A model generated the notes under the pieces. The model made no database searches and was not told the origin of the DNA. It worked only from the letters and a program-made list of their open reading frames with translations. Positions 5,813-12,782 of a stretch of 12,783 nucleotides of DNA are shown here, in pieces. The translations under genes were made by a program, and so were the position numbers. Every line of letters starts with the position of its first letter. Within the stretch, counting starts at the first letter, position 1. This DNA is from Candidatus Gastranaerophilales bacterium (GTDB lineage Bacteria > Cyanobacteriota > Vampirovibrionia > Gastranaerophilales > Gastranaerophilaceae): assembly GCA_910588555.1 (NCBI GenBank), contig CAJUPC010000030.1:6397-19179 (forward strand), read 5' to 3'.

Positions 5813-6703
5813 ATGCAAACTGACAAAATAGCTTCAACTCATTTAGGTAAAAAATCTTCCGGCAGCGAAAATTACGACCCGTCACTTCTTGTTGCAATTC
5901 CGCGTGAAGAAAACAGAAAACAATACAATATAAAAAACAATGACTTGCCGTTTAACGGCTTTGACATCTGGCACGCCTACGAGTTTTCCGCACTTACACA
6001 AAACGGTCTGCCTGTCACAAGACTTTTAAAGATTAAGTACAACTGCGAAAGTGAATTTCTCGTTGAATCAAAATCTCTCAAATTATACTTAAATTCATTC
6101 AACATGTCCAAGTTCGGAATGAATACAGATGAATGTTTAAATATTTGCAAAAAAATTATTGCCGATGATTTAAGCGAAAAACTTCAAACAAAAGTTGCAG
6201 TAAACTTTCTAAACAACCAAACAACAAAAACACAAATTTTTAAAGAGTTCGACAACATAATGAATTATGTCGACGAAAAAAATCTAAAAGTCGAAAAGTT
6301 TAAAGAAGCTCCCGAATTTCTTGAAGTTCAAAATTTAAAAAAAGAAGAATACTATTTGACATTTGACAGCTTACGTTCAAACTGCAGAGTTACACACCAA
6401 CCTGATTTTGGCGATGCATTTATTTATTACAAGTCAAAAAAACACATCACAGAAGACAGCCTTGTGAAATATCTCAGTTCATTCCGTTCGGAATTCCATT
6501 TTCATGAAGAATGTGTTGAAATGATTTACAAAAGACTTTCAGACATATTAGATAAAGACGACGAATTATTTGTCTGCGCGCTATACACACGCCGTGGAGG
6601 AATTGATATTTGTCCCGTCAGAATGAGCAAAAACTGTGAAATAAAAGCCGCTGATATGCTACTTGATATCACAAAATTTGCAAGGTGCGGGGTTAAACAG
6701 TGA
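5813..6703 (+). CDS. queF: NADPH-dependent 7-cyano-7-deazaguanine reductase QueF
   Basis: Reduces the nitrile of preQ0 to the amine preQ1 with NADPH, a cytosolic step in making queuosine for tRNA wobble positions. At 296 aa it is the long, tandem-fold form known from E. coli rather than the ~150-aa single-fold form. The first half holds the family motif ESKSLKLY (85-92). The second half holds the catalytic cysteine in SNCRVTHQPD (C191, with D198) and FHEEC (H231, E232), so all expected active-site residues are present. The start at 5813 fits a leaderless transcript. The stop overlaps the yraN start by four bases (GTGA), so the two are translationally coupled. No other queuosine genes lie in the window. 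Confidence 0.96.
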   Translation: MQTDKIASTHLGKKSSGSENYDPSLLVAIPREENRKQYNIKNNDLPFNGFDIWHAYEFSALTQNGLPVTRLLKIKYNCESEFLVESKSLKLYLNSFNMSKFGMNTDECLNICKKIIADDLSEKLQTKVAVNFLNNQTTKTQIFKEFDNIMNYVDEKNLKVEKFKEAPEFLEVQNLKKEEYYLTFDSLRSNCRVTHQPDFGDAFIYYKSKKHITEDSLVKYLSSFRSEFHFHEECVEMIYKRLSDILDKDDELFVCALYTRRGGIDICPVRMSKNCEIKAADMLLDITKFARCGVKQ

Positions 6704-7047
6704 ATAATAGAAAATTCGGCGACGCGGGAGAGGATTTAGCCTGCCGCTATCTACAAAAACAAGGGTATGAAATTTTAGAAAGAAACAAACATTATTCACG
6801 TTTCTGCGAACTTGATATAATCGCCAAATACAAACACACAACTGTTTTTGTTGAAGTTAAAACACGCAAAACAGAAGCTTTCGGCACTCCCTCAGAAGCG
6901 ATTACAAAAACCAAATACGAAAATATTAAAAAAGGGGTTCAATTTTATCTTTTAGAAAACAAAGTTAAAGATTACCGAATTGACGCAATCTGCATAACTC
7001 TTAAACCCGAAATAAAAATCGAGCATCTGAAAAATATTTACTTATAA
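6700..7047 (+). CDS. yraN: YraN family (UPF0102) nuclease-fold protein
   Basis: Small (115 aa) conserved bacterial protein with a predicted restriction-endonuclease-like fold; its physiological role is not settled. The core FGDAGEDLACRYLQKQGYEIL at the N-terminus and ELDIIA...VFVEVKTR (E37, D39, E52, K54) are the family hallmarks. The residue before ELD is Cys where Gly is usual. The start is a GTG inside the queF stop (GTGA overlap), with AAGGTG about 12 bases upstream. The 3' end overlaps the 3' end of recF on the other strand by 10 bases. Confidence 0.92.
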   Translation: MNNRKFGDAGEDLACRYLQKQGYEILERNKHYSRFCELDIIAKYKHTTVFVEVKTRKTEAFGTPSEAITKTKYENIKKGVQFYLLENKVKDYRIDAICITLKPEIKIEHLKNIYL

Positions 7048-8144
7048 ATCTGACCGTGTTCGATTTTATAAATTTTCACATCACGCAAAAATTCTTCTTC
7101 AAAAAGGATTGTGTCAACCGAAGTTATAATTGTCTGCGTATTTTTATTAATGGATTTTAAAAGGTAATTTTGACGTAAGTCATCAAGTTCAGCAAGAACA
7201 TCATCAAGCAATAACACAGGTTCATCGCCTGTTTTTGCTGTTATAATATCAAGTTCGGAAAGCTTTAAGGCAAGCACAATGGTTCTTTGCTGCCCCTGTG
7301 AAGCAAATTTCACGGCTTCATTACCGTTTATATAAAAAATCACATCATCTCTGTGAGGTCCGACACATGCCTGTCCTCTGCGCATTTCTTCGCCCCTGCG
7401 TTCATCAAGAGAATTATGAAAAGCCGCTGCAATATCTTCAAGTTCTGTTTGCCCTGACAAAAACGAACAGTCGTAATCGATTTTTAAATCTTCTGTTTCA
7501 CTTATAATTCGATGTTTTTCGTGCGCAATTCTTTCAATCTCTTTCAAAAACTTCTTGCGCAGATAAATTATGTTGCTTCCCGTAATCACTAGCTGTTCGT
7601 TATAAACATCCAGCAGAGTATCATTTGAAACGCCTGTTTTCAAATAATCTTTCAAAAGATTGTTTTTTTGAATGCGAATTTTATCATACTTGGACAATCT
7701 GTCATCATAAGCAGGATAAACCTGCGAAATAGCTCTATCCAGCCAATCACGCCTATCAGAAGGGTTTCCTCTAAGCAACAGTAAATCTGCTGTTGAAAAC
7801 AACACTGTTTTTAATACAGATTTAAAATTTTTAGGAGTAGTTTTAACTTTATTAAGTGCAAGTTCGCGTTTTTTTTCAACAGAATACGAAAAATCAAGTT
7901 CGACATCGGTTTCAGATTTTACAAGATTACAATTAATTTGCGCCTTATCAGAATTAAATTTAATCAACTCAATATTATTTGAGGTTCTGGGAGATTTTAA
8001 GGCTGACAAAAAATAAATGCTTTCAAGGATATTAGTTTTTCCCTGAGCGTTTTTGCCGATAATTAAAACTTTATTTGCAGACAAATCAAGTTCCAAATCC
8101 GCGCAATTTCTGTAATTTGTAAGCTTTAAATCCCTCAATCTCAT
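7038..8144 (-). CDS. recF: DNA replication and repair protein RecF
   Basis: SMC-like ATPase that helps load RecA at gapped DNA. Length 368 aa is typical. The N-terminus MRLRDLKLTNYRN is the family opening, followed by Walker A GKNAQGKT (30-37). The middle is a helical region. The C-terminal half has GPHRDD (262-267), the ABC signature SQGQQRT (282-288) and Walker B LLLDDVLAELD (311-321). The frame is open six codons further, but homology starts at this Met and a perfect TATAAT lies six bases before it, so the extra codons are promoter. It is not next to dnaN or gyrB as in many genomes. It is divergent from the small gene at 8236 and convergent with yraN. Confidence 0.96.
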   Translation of the reverse strand: MRLRDLKLTNYRNCADLELDLSANKVLIIGKNAQGKTNILESIYFLSALKSPRTSNNIELIKFNSDKAQINCNLVKSETDVELDFSYSVEKKRELALNKVKTTPKNFKSVLKTVLFSTADLLLLRGNPSDRRDWLDRAISQVYPAYDDRLSKYDKIRIQKNNLLKDYLKTGVSNDTLLDVYNEQLVITGSNIIYLRKKFLKEIERIAHEKHRIISETEDLKIDYDCSFLSGQTELEDIAAAFHNSLDERRGEEMRRGQACVGPHRDDVIFYINGNEAVKFASQGQQRTIVLALKLSELDIITAKTGDEPVLLLDDVLAELDDLRQNYLLKSINKNTQTIITSVDTILFEEEFLRDVKIYKIEHGQIYK

Positions 8145-8150
8145 ATAGAG

Positions 8151-8156
8151 ATTATA
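8151..8156 (-). promoter_or_regulatory. recF -10 box, leaderless type
   Basis: TATAAT on the minus strand, six bases before the ATG at 8144. No Shine-Dalgarno is present. No good -35 is visible at 16-18 bases. Confidence 0.6.
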
Positions 8157-8185
8157 CCCCAAATATATGATTTCTTAATTTATTA

Positions 8186-8214
8186 TAGACTATTGTTAAA
8201 ATTTTTTATATAAT
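8186..8214 (+). promoter_or_regulatory. Promoter of the small gene and pilT
   Basis: -35-like TAGACT (8186-8191), 17-base spacer, -10 TATAAT (8209-8214). The transcript would carry the AGAGGA Shine-Dalgarno for the gene at 8236. Confidence 0.55.
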
Positions 8215-8235
8215 AAAATAAACAGAGGAATTATT

Positions 8236-8490
8236 ATGTTACCAATTGTATCAGAAGAAAATGCGGCAGCCGTATTCAGTGAAATTTTTAAGGATATGCC
8301 AACGTGGCGTAAAAATATGATTCATTATATTAAGGATGAAAATCCGGAAATTAATACTGCAATCATTGAAGCGGCAAACAATACCGACTTAGACCCGAAA
8401 GCAGTTGCGCTCGGAGCTTATATGACATATACATTAATCGAGCTTGCAATGAAAGATAATGATGCATTGATGAACTTTCAGGAAGGATAG
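8236..8490 (+). CDS. Small acidic helical protein upstream of pilT (84 aa)
   Basis: No family recognised. It is soluble and apparently all-helical, with no signal or membrane segment. Recognisable stretches are AAAVFSEIFKDMPTWRKNMIHYIK and a helix AVALGAYMTYTLIELAM. The start is well supported by AGAGGAA (8223-8229). It ends six bases before the pilT start and its last codons contain the pilT Shine-Dalgarno, so the two are one operon. A role linked to pilT is inferred only from this arrangement. Confidence 0.8.
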   Translation: MLPIVSEENAAAVFSEIFKDMPTWRKNMIHYIKDENPEINTAIIEAANNTDLDPKAVALGAYMTYTLIELAMKDNDALMNFQEG

Positions 8491-8496
8491 AATAGA

Positions 8497-9561
8497 ATGT
8501 TAATAGAAGAACTTTTAGAAAAACTCGTTAATGACGGCGGTTCCGACTTGCACATATCAAGTAATTTACCGCCCGTTGTGCGTATAGACGGCAAACTGAA
8601 AAGATATGATTATCCGCCTCTTACTCCTGATGATGTGGAAACACTTTTATTCCCTATGCTTTCAAACGAACAAAGACGTACACTTGAACAAAATTGGGAA
8701 CTGGATTTTTCATACGGGATTGAAGGTTTAAGCCGTTTCAGGGTAAATTTCTATAAGGATAAAGGAAATTATGCTGCTGCATTCAGAACAATTACATCAA
8801 CAGTTCCTTCATTTGACCAACTTGGCTTGCCCGAAGTTGTAAAGAAAACTGCCGACAAACCTCGCGGTCTTGTTCTTGTTACAGGTCCTACAGGTTCAGG
8901 TAAATCTACAACACTAGCGGCAATGATTGATTATATTAACACAAATCGTTCAGAACACATTTTGACTATTGAGGACCCGATAGAGTTTGTTCACACATCA
9001 AAACAAAGTATTATTCACCAGCGCGAACTCGGTATGGATACCCGTTCATTTGCAAACGCATTAAAATCCGCACTTCGTGAAGACCCTGACATTATTCTAG
9101 TAGGTGAGATGCGTGATCATGAAACAATCGCGTTGGCATTGACTGCGGCTGAAACAGGTCACTTAGTATTTGGTACATTGCACACATCTTCTGCGGCTCA
9201 AACAATCGACCGTATTATTGACGTATTCCCCGAAGGTCAGCAGCAGCAAATTCGTGTACAGCTTGCAAACTCACTTGTTGCGGTATTCTCACAAACACTG
9301 CTTTCAAAACTTCAAAAAGACGGAACTAAAAAAGGCCGTGTAATGGCACAGGAAATCATGCTTGTAACACCTGCGATTTCAAACCTTATCCGCGAAGCAA
9401 AAGCAGCACAAATCTATTCAACAATTCAGATGAATTCGGGAATGGGAATGCAAACCCTTGAAATGGCTTTATCTAAACTTTATAAAGACGGCTTAATAAC
9501 AATTGAAGACGCGTTACAGCGTTCTTCAAGACCCGATGAATTAAAAAGATTAATGCAATAA
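8497..9561 (+). CDS. pilT: Type IV pilus retraction ATPase PilT
   Basis: Hexameric cytoplasmic motor that depolymerises pili and drives twitching motility. At 354 aa it has the normal PilT length. The N-terminal PAS-like domain opens with GGSDLHISS. The ATPase core has Walker A GPTGSGKST (130-138), the Asp box TIEDPIEFVH (157-166), Walker B DIILVGEMRD (198-207) and the His box GHLVFGTLHT (221-230). The C-terminal AISNLIREAK matches the AIRNLIRE motif that marks PilT and is needed for retraction. The start is set by GGAAGGA (8481-8487), nine bases upstream. No other pilus assembly genes are nearby. No strong terminator is seen in the short gap before the convergent pilin-like gene. Confidence 0.96.
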   Translation: MLIEELLEKLVNDGGSDLHISSNLPPVVRIDGKLKRYDYPPLTPDDVETLLFPMLSNEQRRTLEQNWELDFSYGIEGLSRFRVNFYKDKGNYAAAFRTITSTVPSFDQLGLPEVVKKTADKPRGLVLVTGPTGSGKSTTLAAMIDYINTNRSEHILTIEDPIEFVHTSKQSIIHQRELGMDTRSFANALKSALREDPDIILVGEMRDHETIALALTAAETGHLVFGTLHTSSAAQTIDRIIDVFPEGQQQQIRVQLANSLVAVFSQTLLSKLQKDGTKKGRVMAQEIMLVTPAISNLIREAKAAQIYSTIQMNSGMGMQTLEMALSKLYKDGLITIEDALQRSSRPDELKRLMQ

Positions 9562-9595
9562 AAACCTCCAATGACGTCTTTTTTATTACTCAAAA

Positions 9596-10370
9596 CTATA
9601 ATTTGTGAGGATAATCATCCTTAAATTCCCAATTATCAAATTCTAATAAATTTGTACAATAGAAAGACGATGTTTTGCACATTTCAATAGCTTTTGTTCT
9701 TGTTGGAGTTTGGGCTCTTAAGTACGATGTAAATATAGCATTTTTATTTTTAGAATAAGCCAATCGAAAATATTCTCTATCACATAATAAAAAGACGTAT
9801 TTATCTCTGCCATAAACATTTGGACCGCTAATTCCATTATAATCATATCTAATATCTAAACATGAGCCGTTATGAAGATCTGCCATAGAAGAATCTGCAA
9901 ATACTACTCTAACCTCATATTTTTTCATATCTTCAGGATTTTCAACAGGTTCAGCTTTATCTATTGAAACGTATTTCATATATGGAGCAAGATATTTCAT
10001 GAAAAAATCGTAGGCAGATTGAGCGTTATTCACAAACTTGTCTTCAGAAGTTAAATCTTCATAATTTCTATACCAAGAATTGATATCACCATTTTGAACA
10101 GAAGATAAAATTATTGCCTGATTCATTGTACTTACAAATTTTTTAAGTCTTGCAGAAGCTTCCTGCTTCTTATAATTTTGAATAAGTGACGGCATAGTTA
10201 GTGCAGCAATAACACCGATAATGCCGAGAGTAATCAGTACTTCCGCCAATGTAAATGCAAACCTTTTCGACTGGCACGCAGGGTGAAAAACATCTGCCAG
10301 TGTAAAATCTCTAAAGGAGCTTAGATTGCCCCCCCCCCCCGAAGCTCCGTAAATTCTTTAATAATCTCAT
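9596..10370 (-). CDS. Type IV pilin-like protein 2, frame broken at a poly-G tract (candidate phase-variable gene)
   Basis: A strong promoter and Shine-Dalgarno (AAAGGAG, complement of 10377-10383) lead to an ATG at 10370. Ten codons (MRLLKNLRSF) run into twelve G (complement of 10329-10340). With 12 G the frame stops at TAG (complement of 10311-10313) after 19 codons. With 11 or 14 G it would instead enter the pilin frame and give 257 aa, with a 38-residue leader ending SKRFA before FTLAEVLITLGIIGVIAALTMP. The pilin frame has no usable ATG or GTG of its own before the signal; the TTG at 10249 falls inside FTLAEV and would destroy it. The C-terminus CTNLLEFDNWEFKDDYPHKL matches that of the gene at 5108. 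Either this copy is switched off or the tract length is an assembly error. Confidence 0.8.
10271..10300. repeat. Second inverted repeat in the pilin leader
   Basis: Six-base arms CTGGCA (10271-10276) and TGCCAG (10295-10300), between the homopolymer and the FTLAEV signal. Together with the preceding repeat they make a compact palindromic segment lying inside the leader coding region. Confidence 0.5.
10316..10348. repeat. Inverted repeat flanking the homopolymer
   Basis: Seven-base arms GGAGCTT (10316-10322) and AAGCTCC (10342-10348) enclose the homopolymer. In the mRNA they could pair, with the G tract in the loop. Confidence 0.6.
10329..10340. repeat. 12-base C/G homopolymer in pilin leader
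   Basis: Twelve C on the plus strand (twelve G in the mRNA), striking in such AT-rich DNA. It lies between the start codon and the pilin signal sequence. Tracts of this kind change length by slipped-strand mispairing. Confidence 0.9.
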
Positions 10371-10402
10371 TTCAAACTCCTTTAATTAATTATTACATTT
10401 TT

Positions 10403-10431
10403 ATTATAGCATTTTTTATAAAACTTTTCAA
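10403..10431 (-). promoter_or_regulatory. Promoter of pilin-like gene 2
   Basis: Minus-strand -35 TTGAAA (complement of 10426-10431), 17-base spacer, -10 TATAAT (complement of 10403-10408) extended by TGC. Among the best promoter matches in the window. Confidence 0.7.
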
Positions 10432-10452
10432 GATTTTTGTTTGTGTTATAAT
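10425..10452 (+). promoter_or_regulatory. lysS promoter
   Basis: -35-like TTTTCA (10425-10430), 16-base spacer, extended -10 TGTTATAAT (10444-10452). Its -35 occupies the same bases as the -35 of the divergent pilin-like gene. Confidence 0.6.
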
Positions 10453-10489
10453 TTTATTATAAAATCACATAAATCAAAGGAAGTATAAA

Positions 10490-12022
10490 ATGGCACAACA
10501 AACTCAAGAAGTTAGTTCAACCAAAGAACAAATAAGACAAACAAGAATTCAAAAACTTGCTGACCTTGCGGATAAAGGTGTTAATCCATATCCTTATTCA
10601 TTTGAAAAAACTGCAAATGCTTGTGAATTGCAAGATAAATATAAAGACCTTGAAGCAGGTGTTGAAACAGAAGACGAATACTCAGTAGCAGGACGCGTTA
10701 TGGCTATCCGTAACACAGGTATGTTTATTGACCTTATGGACGCTACTGGAAAAATTCAAATTTTTTCACATAAAGAAAATTTATCGCCTGAACAAATTCA
10801 AATCCTAAAACTTGTTGATATCGGTGATATTGTAGGATTTACAGGTACAATCAGAAGAACCCCCAGAGGTGAACTTTCTATTAAATCAACAAATTTGGAA
10901 TTACTTTCTAAAGCGCTTTTACCTTTGCCAAACAAACAAATCAGCAAAGAAAAAGCAGAAACATTAAGCCACTATCACGGACTTACAGACGTTGAATTAA
11001 AATATCGCCAAAGATATGTTGACTTAATCGTAAACGAAGACAGCAGAGACACTTTCAGAAAAAGAAGTTTAATCATCCAAAAAATCCGTGAATACTTGGC
11101 TAAACACGGCTATTTAGAAGTTGAAACACCTATTTTACAGACAACAGCATCAGGCGCAAACGCAAGACCTTTCAACACTCACCATAACGCACTTGAAATG
11201 GATTTAACTTTAAGAATTGCGCTAGAACTGTATTTGAAAAGATTAATCGTAGGCGGAGTTTCAGAAAGAGTATTTGAAATCGGAAAATGTTTCCGTAACG
11301 AAGGTATTGACACACGCCACAACCCCGAATTTACAATGATAGAATTGTATCAAGCTTACGCTGATTACAACGACATGATGACCTTAACCGAAAACATGGT
11401 TGCATACGTTGCTCAAGAAGTTCTTGGTACAACTAAAATAAAATACGGCGAACACGAGATTGATTTGACTCCTCCTTGGGATAGAAAAACAATGTTAGGT
11501 TCAATCAAAGATGCTACAGGCGTTGATTTTATGGAAATCTACAGCGCAAAACAGGCAATTGAAACAGCAAGAAGCCTGCATGTTGCAGTTGATGACTCTA
11601 TGAATTGGGGACAGGTTGTTGAAGCAGTATTCGAAGAAAAAATCGAACCATCATTAATTCAGCCCTGCCATATTATCGACTACCCGAGAGAAATCTCTCC
11701 GCTGGCTAAAGTTCACAGAGATAACGAAAGATTAACAGAGCGTTTTGAAACACGTGTAAATGGCTGGGAAATCGCTAACGCATTCTCTGAACTTACAGAC
11801 CCGATTGACCAGAGAATGAGATTTGAAGATCAGGCAAAAGCGAAAGCAAACGGTGATGAAGAAGCAATGGAAATCGATGAAGACTTCATCAACGCTCTTG
11901 AATACGGTATGCCTCCAACAGGCGGTATGGGTATGGGAATTGACAGACTTGTAATGTTATTAACAGATTCACCGTCAATTAGAGATGTTATTGCATTCCC
12001 AACAATGAGAGCAAAAGATTAA
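10490..12022 (+). CDS. lysS: Lysine--tRNA ligase, class II
   Basis: Charges tRNA-Lys with lysine in the cytoplasm. The 510 aa fit the bacterial enzyme. The N-terminal OB-fold anticodon-binding domain covers about residues 65-145 (VAGRVMAIRNTGMFIDL). The class II catalytic core follows: motif 1 at GYLEVETPIL (208-217), motif 2 at FRNEGIDTRHNPEFTMIE (268-285) and motif 3 at GGMGMGIDRLVMLLT (478-492), which includes the catalytic arginine R486. The start has a good Shine-Dalgarno AAAGGAAG (10476-10483). It is a stand-alone gene with its own promoter and a strong terminator. Confidence 0.97.
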   Translation: MAQQTQEVSSTKEQIRQTRIQKLADLADKGVNPYPYSFEKTANACELQDKYKDLEAGVETEDEYSVAGRVMAIRNTGMFIDLMDATGKIQIFSHKENLSPEQIQILKLVDIGDIVGFTGTIRRTPRGELSIKSTNLELLSKALLPLPNKQISKEKAETLSHYHGLTDVELKYRQRYVDLIVNEDSRDTFRKRSLIIQKIREYLAKHGYLEVETPILQTTASGANARPFNTHHNALEMDLTLRIALELYLKRLIVGGVSERVFEIGKCFRNEGIDTRHNPEFTMIELYQAYADYNDMMTLTENMVAYVAQEVLGTTKIKYGEHEIDLTPPWDRKTMLGSIKDATGVDFMEIYSAKQAIETARSLHVAVDDSMNWGQVVEAVFEEKIEPSLIQPCHIIDYPREISPLAKVHRDNERLTERFETRVNGWEIANAFSELTDPIDQRMRFEDQAKAKANGDEEAMEIDEDFINALEYGMPPTGGMGMGIDRLVMLLTDSPSIRDVIAFPTMRAKD

Positions 12023-12030
12023 TTATTTTT

Positions 12031-12049
12031 CATAAGCCTCCAACTTATG
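12031..12049. repeat. Small inverted repeat after lysS
   Basis: Perfect arms CATAAG / CTTATG with a 7-base loop, eight bases past the lysS stop. It may add to the 3' end structure; it has no U-tract of its own. Confidence 0.4.
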
Positions 12050-12056
12050 TGATGAT

Positions 12057-12084
12057 ATGGTCGGACATTTGTCCGGCCATTTTT
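12057..12084 (+). terminator. Intrinsic terminator of lysS
   Basis: Ten-base-pair stem with one G-U pair: ATGGTCGGAC pairs with GTCCGGCCAT around an ATTT loop, followed directly by a T run. It ends exactly where the convergent pilin-like gene ends. Confidence 0.85.
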
Positions 12085-12753
12085 CTAATAATATGTAATT
12101 TTCCAATTATCATGTATTACACGAGTTGTACAGCTTAATCCGGACGAAACTTTATTGCAGTTATATGTGCTGTCGTGCCCGCCCGGAACAATTCTATCAT
12201 CTTTCATTACAAATGCAAAAATATCACGTCCCATTTGATTTGGGAAAGTGTCACCATTAACATCAACAATAAAGACCAATGAATCCTGTCTTACATTTAC
12301 GCCAAACTCCGAATTAATGATTTCTTTAGGAAAGACACTCATTATAATGTTCATACCGTCAACAAGCGTAAACATATAATAATGCGGCTGAGATCTACTC
12401 ATATAAACTTTGCCGCTTAAAAATCTTGTAGGATAATGCCAACAGCCTTTATCGCTTGAGCATTCTCTCAAAACCTTAAAATAAGGTCTAAAATAAGAAT
12501 ATGCAAGTGCTGATGAACTATATGAGTATTTATTCAAATCCCAGTATGCTGATGAATCATTTTGGTTAACAACATACAACGCAACACGTGAAATCATTGC
12601 ATAGGCTTTTTTCAAAGCTGTCATATTCTGTGTATTATTAATTTTAAGAACAACTCCGAAAATTGTCAGTGAAAAAATAACACCAATAATAGCCAGAGTA
12701 AACATTAACTCTGACAAAGAATATCCAGCATGTTTTAAATTAAGTTTTTTCAT
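12085..12753 (-). CDS. Type IV pilin-like / pseudopilin protein 3 (222 aa)
   Basis: The leader MKKLNLKHAG precedes YSLSELMFTLAIIGVIFSLTIF: a canonical class III signal with Gly at -1, aromatic at +1 and Glu at +5, followed by the hydrophobic helix. The globular part has an aspartate-rich stretch VFIVDVNGDTFPNQMGRDIFAFVM. A VDVNGDxxPNxxGxDxF pattern is known from other pilin-like proteins of this kind and could bind a metal (inference). Cys residues near the end (YNCNKVSSGLSC) may form a disulfide. The C-terminus VIHDNWKITYY is a shortened relative of the ending seen in the other two. The ATG at 12753 is preferred over the adjoining TTG, since AAGGAG lies six bases ahead of it. Orphan subunit; assembly partners are not in the window. 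Confidence 0.87.
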   Translation of the reverse strand: MKKLNLKHAGYSLSELMFTLAIIGVIFSLTIFGVVLKINNTQNMTALKKAYAMISRVALYVVNQNDSSAYWDLNKYSYSSSALAYSYFRPYFKVLRECSSDKGCWHYPTRFLSGKVYMSRSQPHYYMFTLVDGMNIIMSVFPKEIINSEFGVNVRQDSLVFIVDVNGDTFPNQMGRDIFAFVMKDDRIVPGGHDSTYNCNKVSSGLSCTTRVIHDNWKITYY

Positions 12754-12761
12754 CAACCACT

Positions 12762-12782
12762 CCTTTTATTAAAAATAAAAGG
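12762..12782 (-). promoter_or_regulatory. Hairpin overlapping the Shine-Dalgarno of pilin-like gene 3
   Basis: Perfect nine-base arms CCTTTTATT / AATAAAAGG with a three-base loop. On the minus strand the 3' arm contains most of the AAAGGAG Shine-Dalgarno, so folding would hide the ribosome-binding site. The window ends here, so a terminator of an upstream gene is also possible. Confidence 0.45.

Noticed and set aside
9557..9587. Possible terminator after pilT (AATAAAAA ... TTTTTATT)
   Set aside because: The stem would be nearly all A-T with a 15-base loop, too weak to call.
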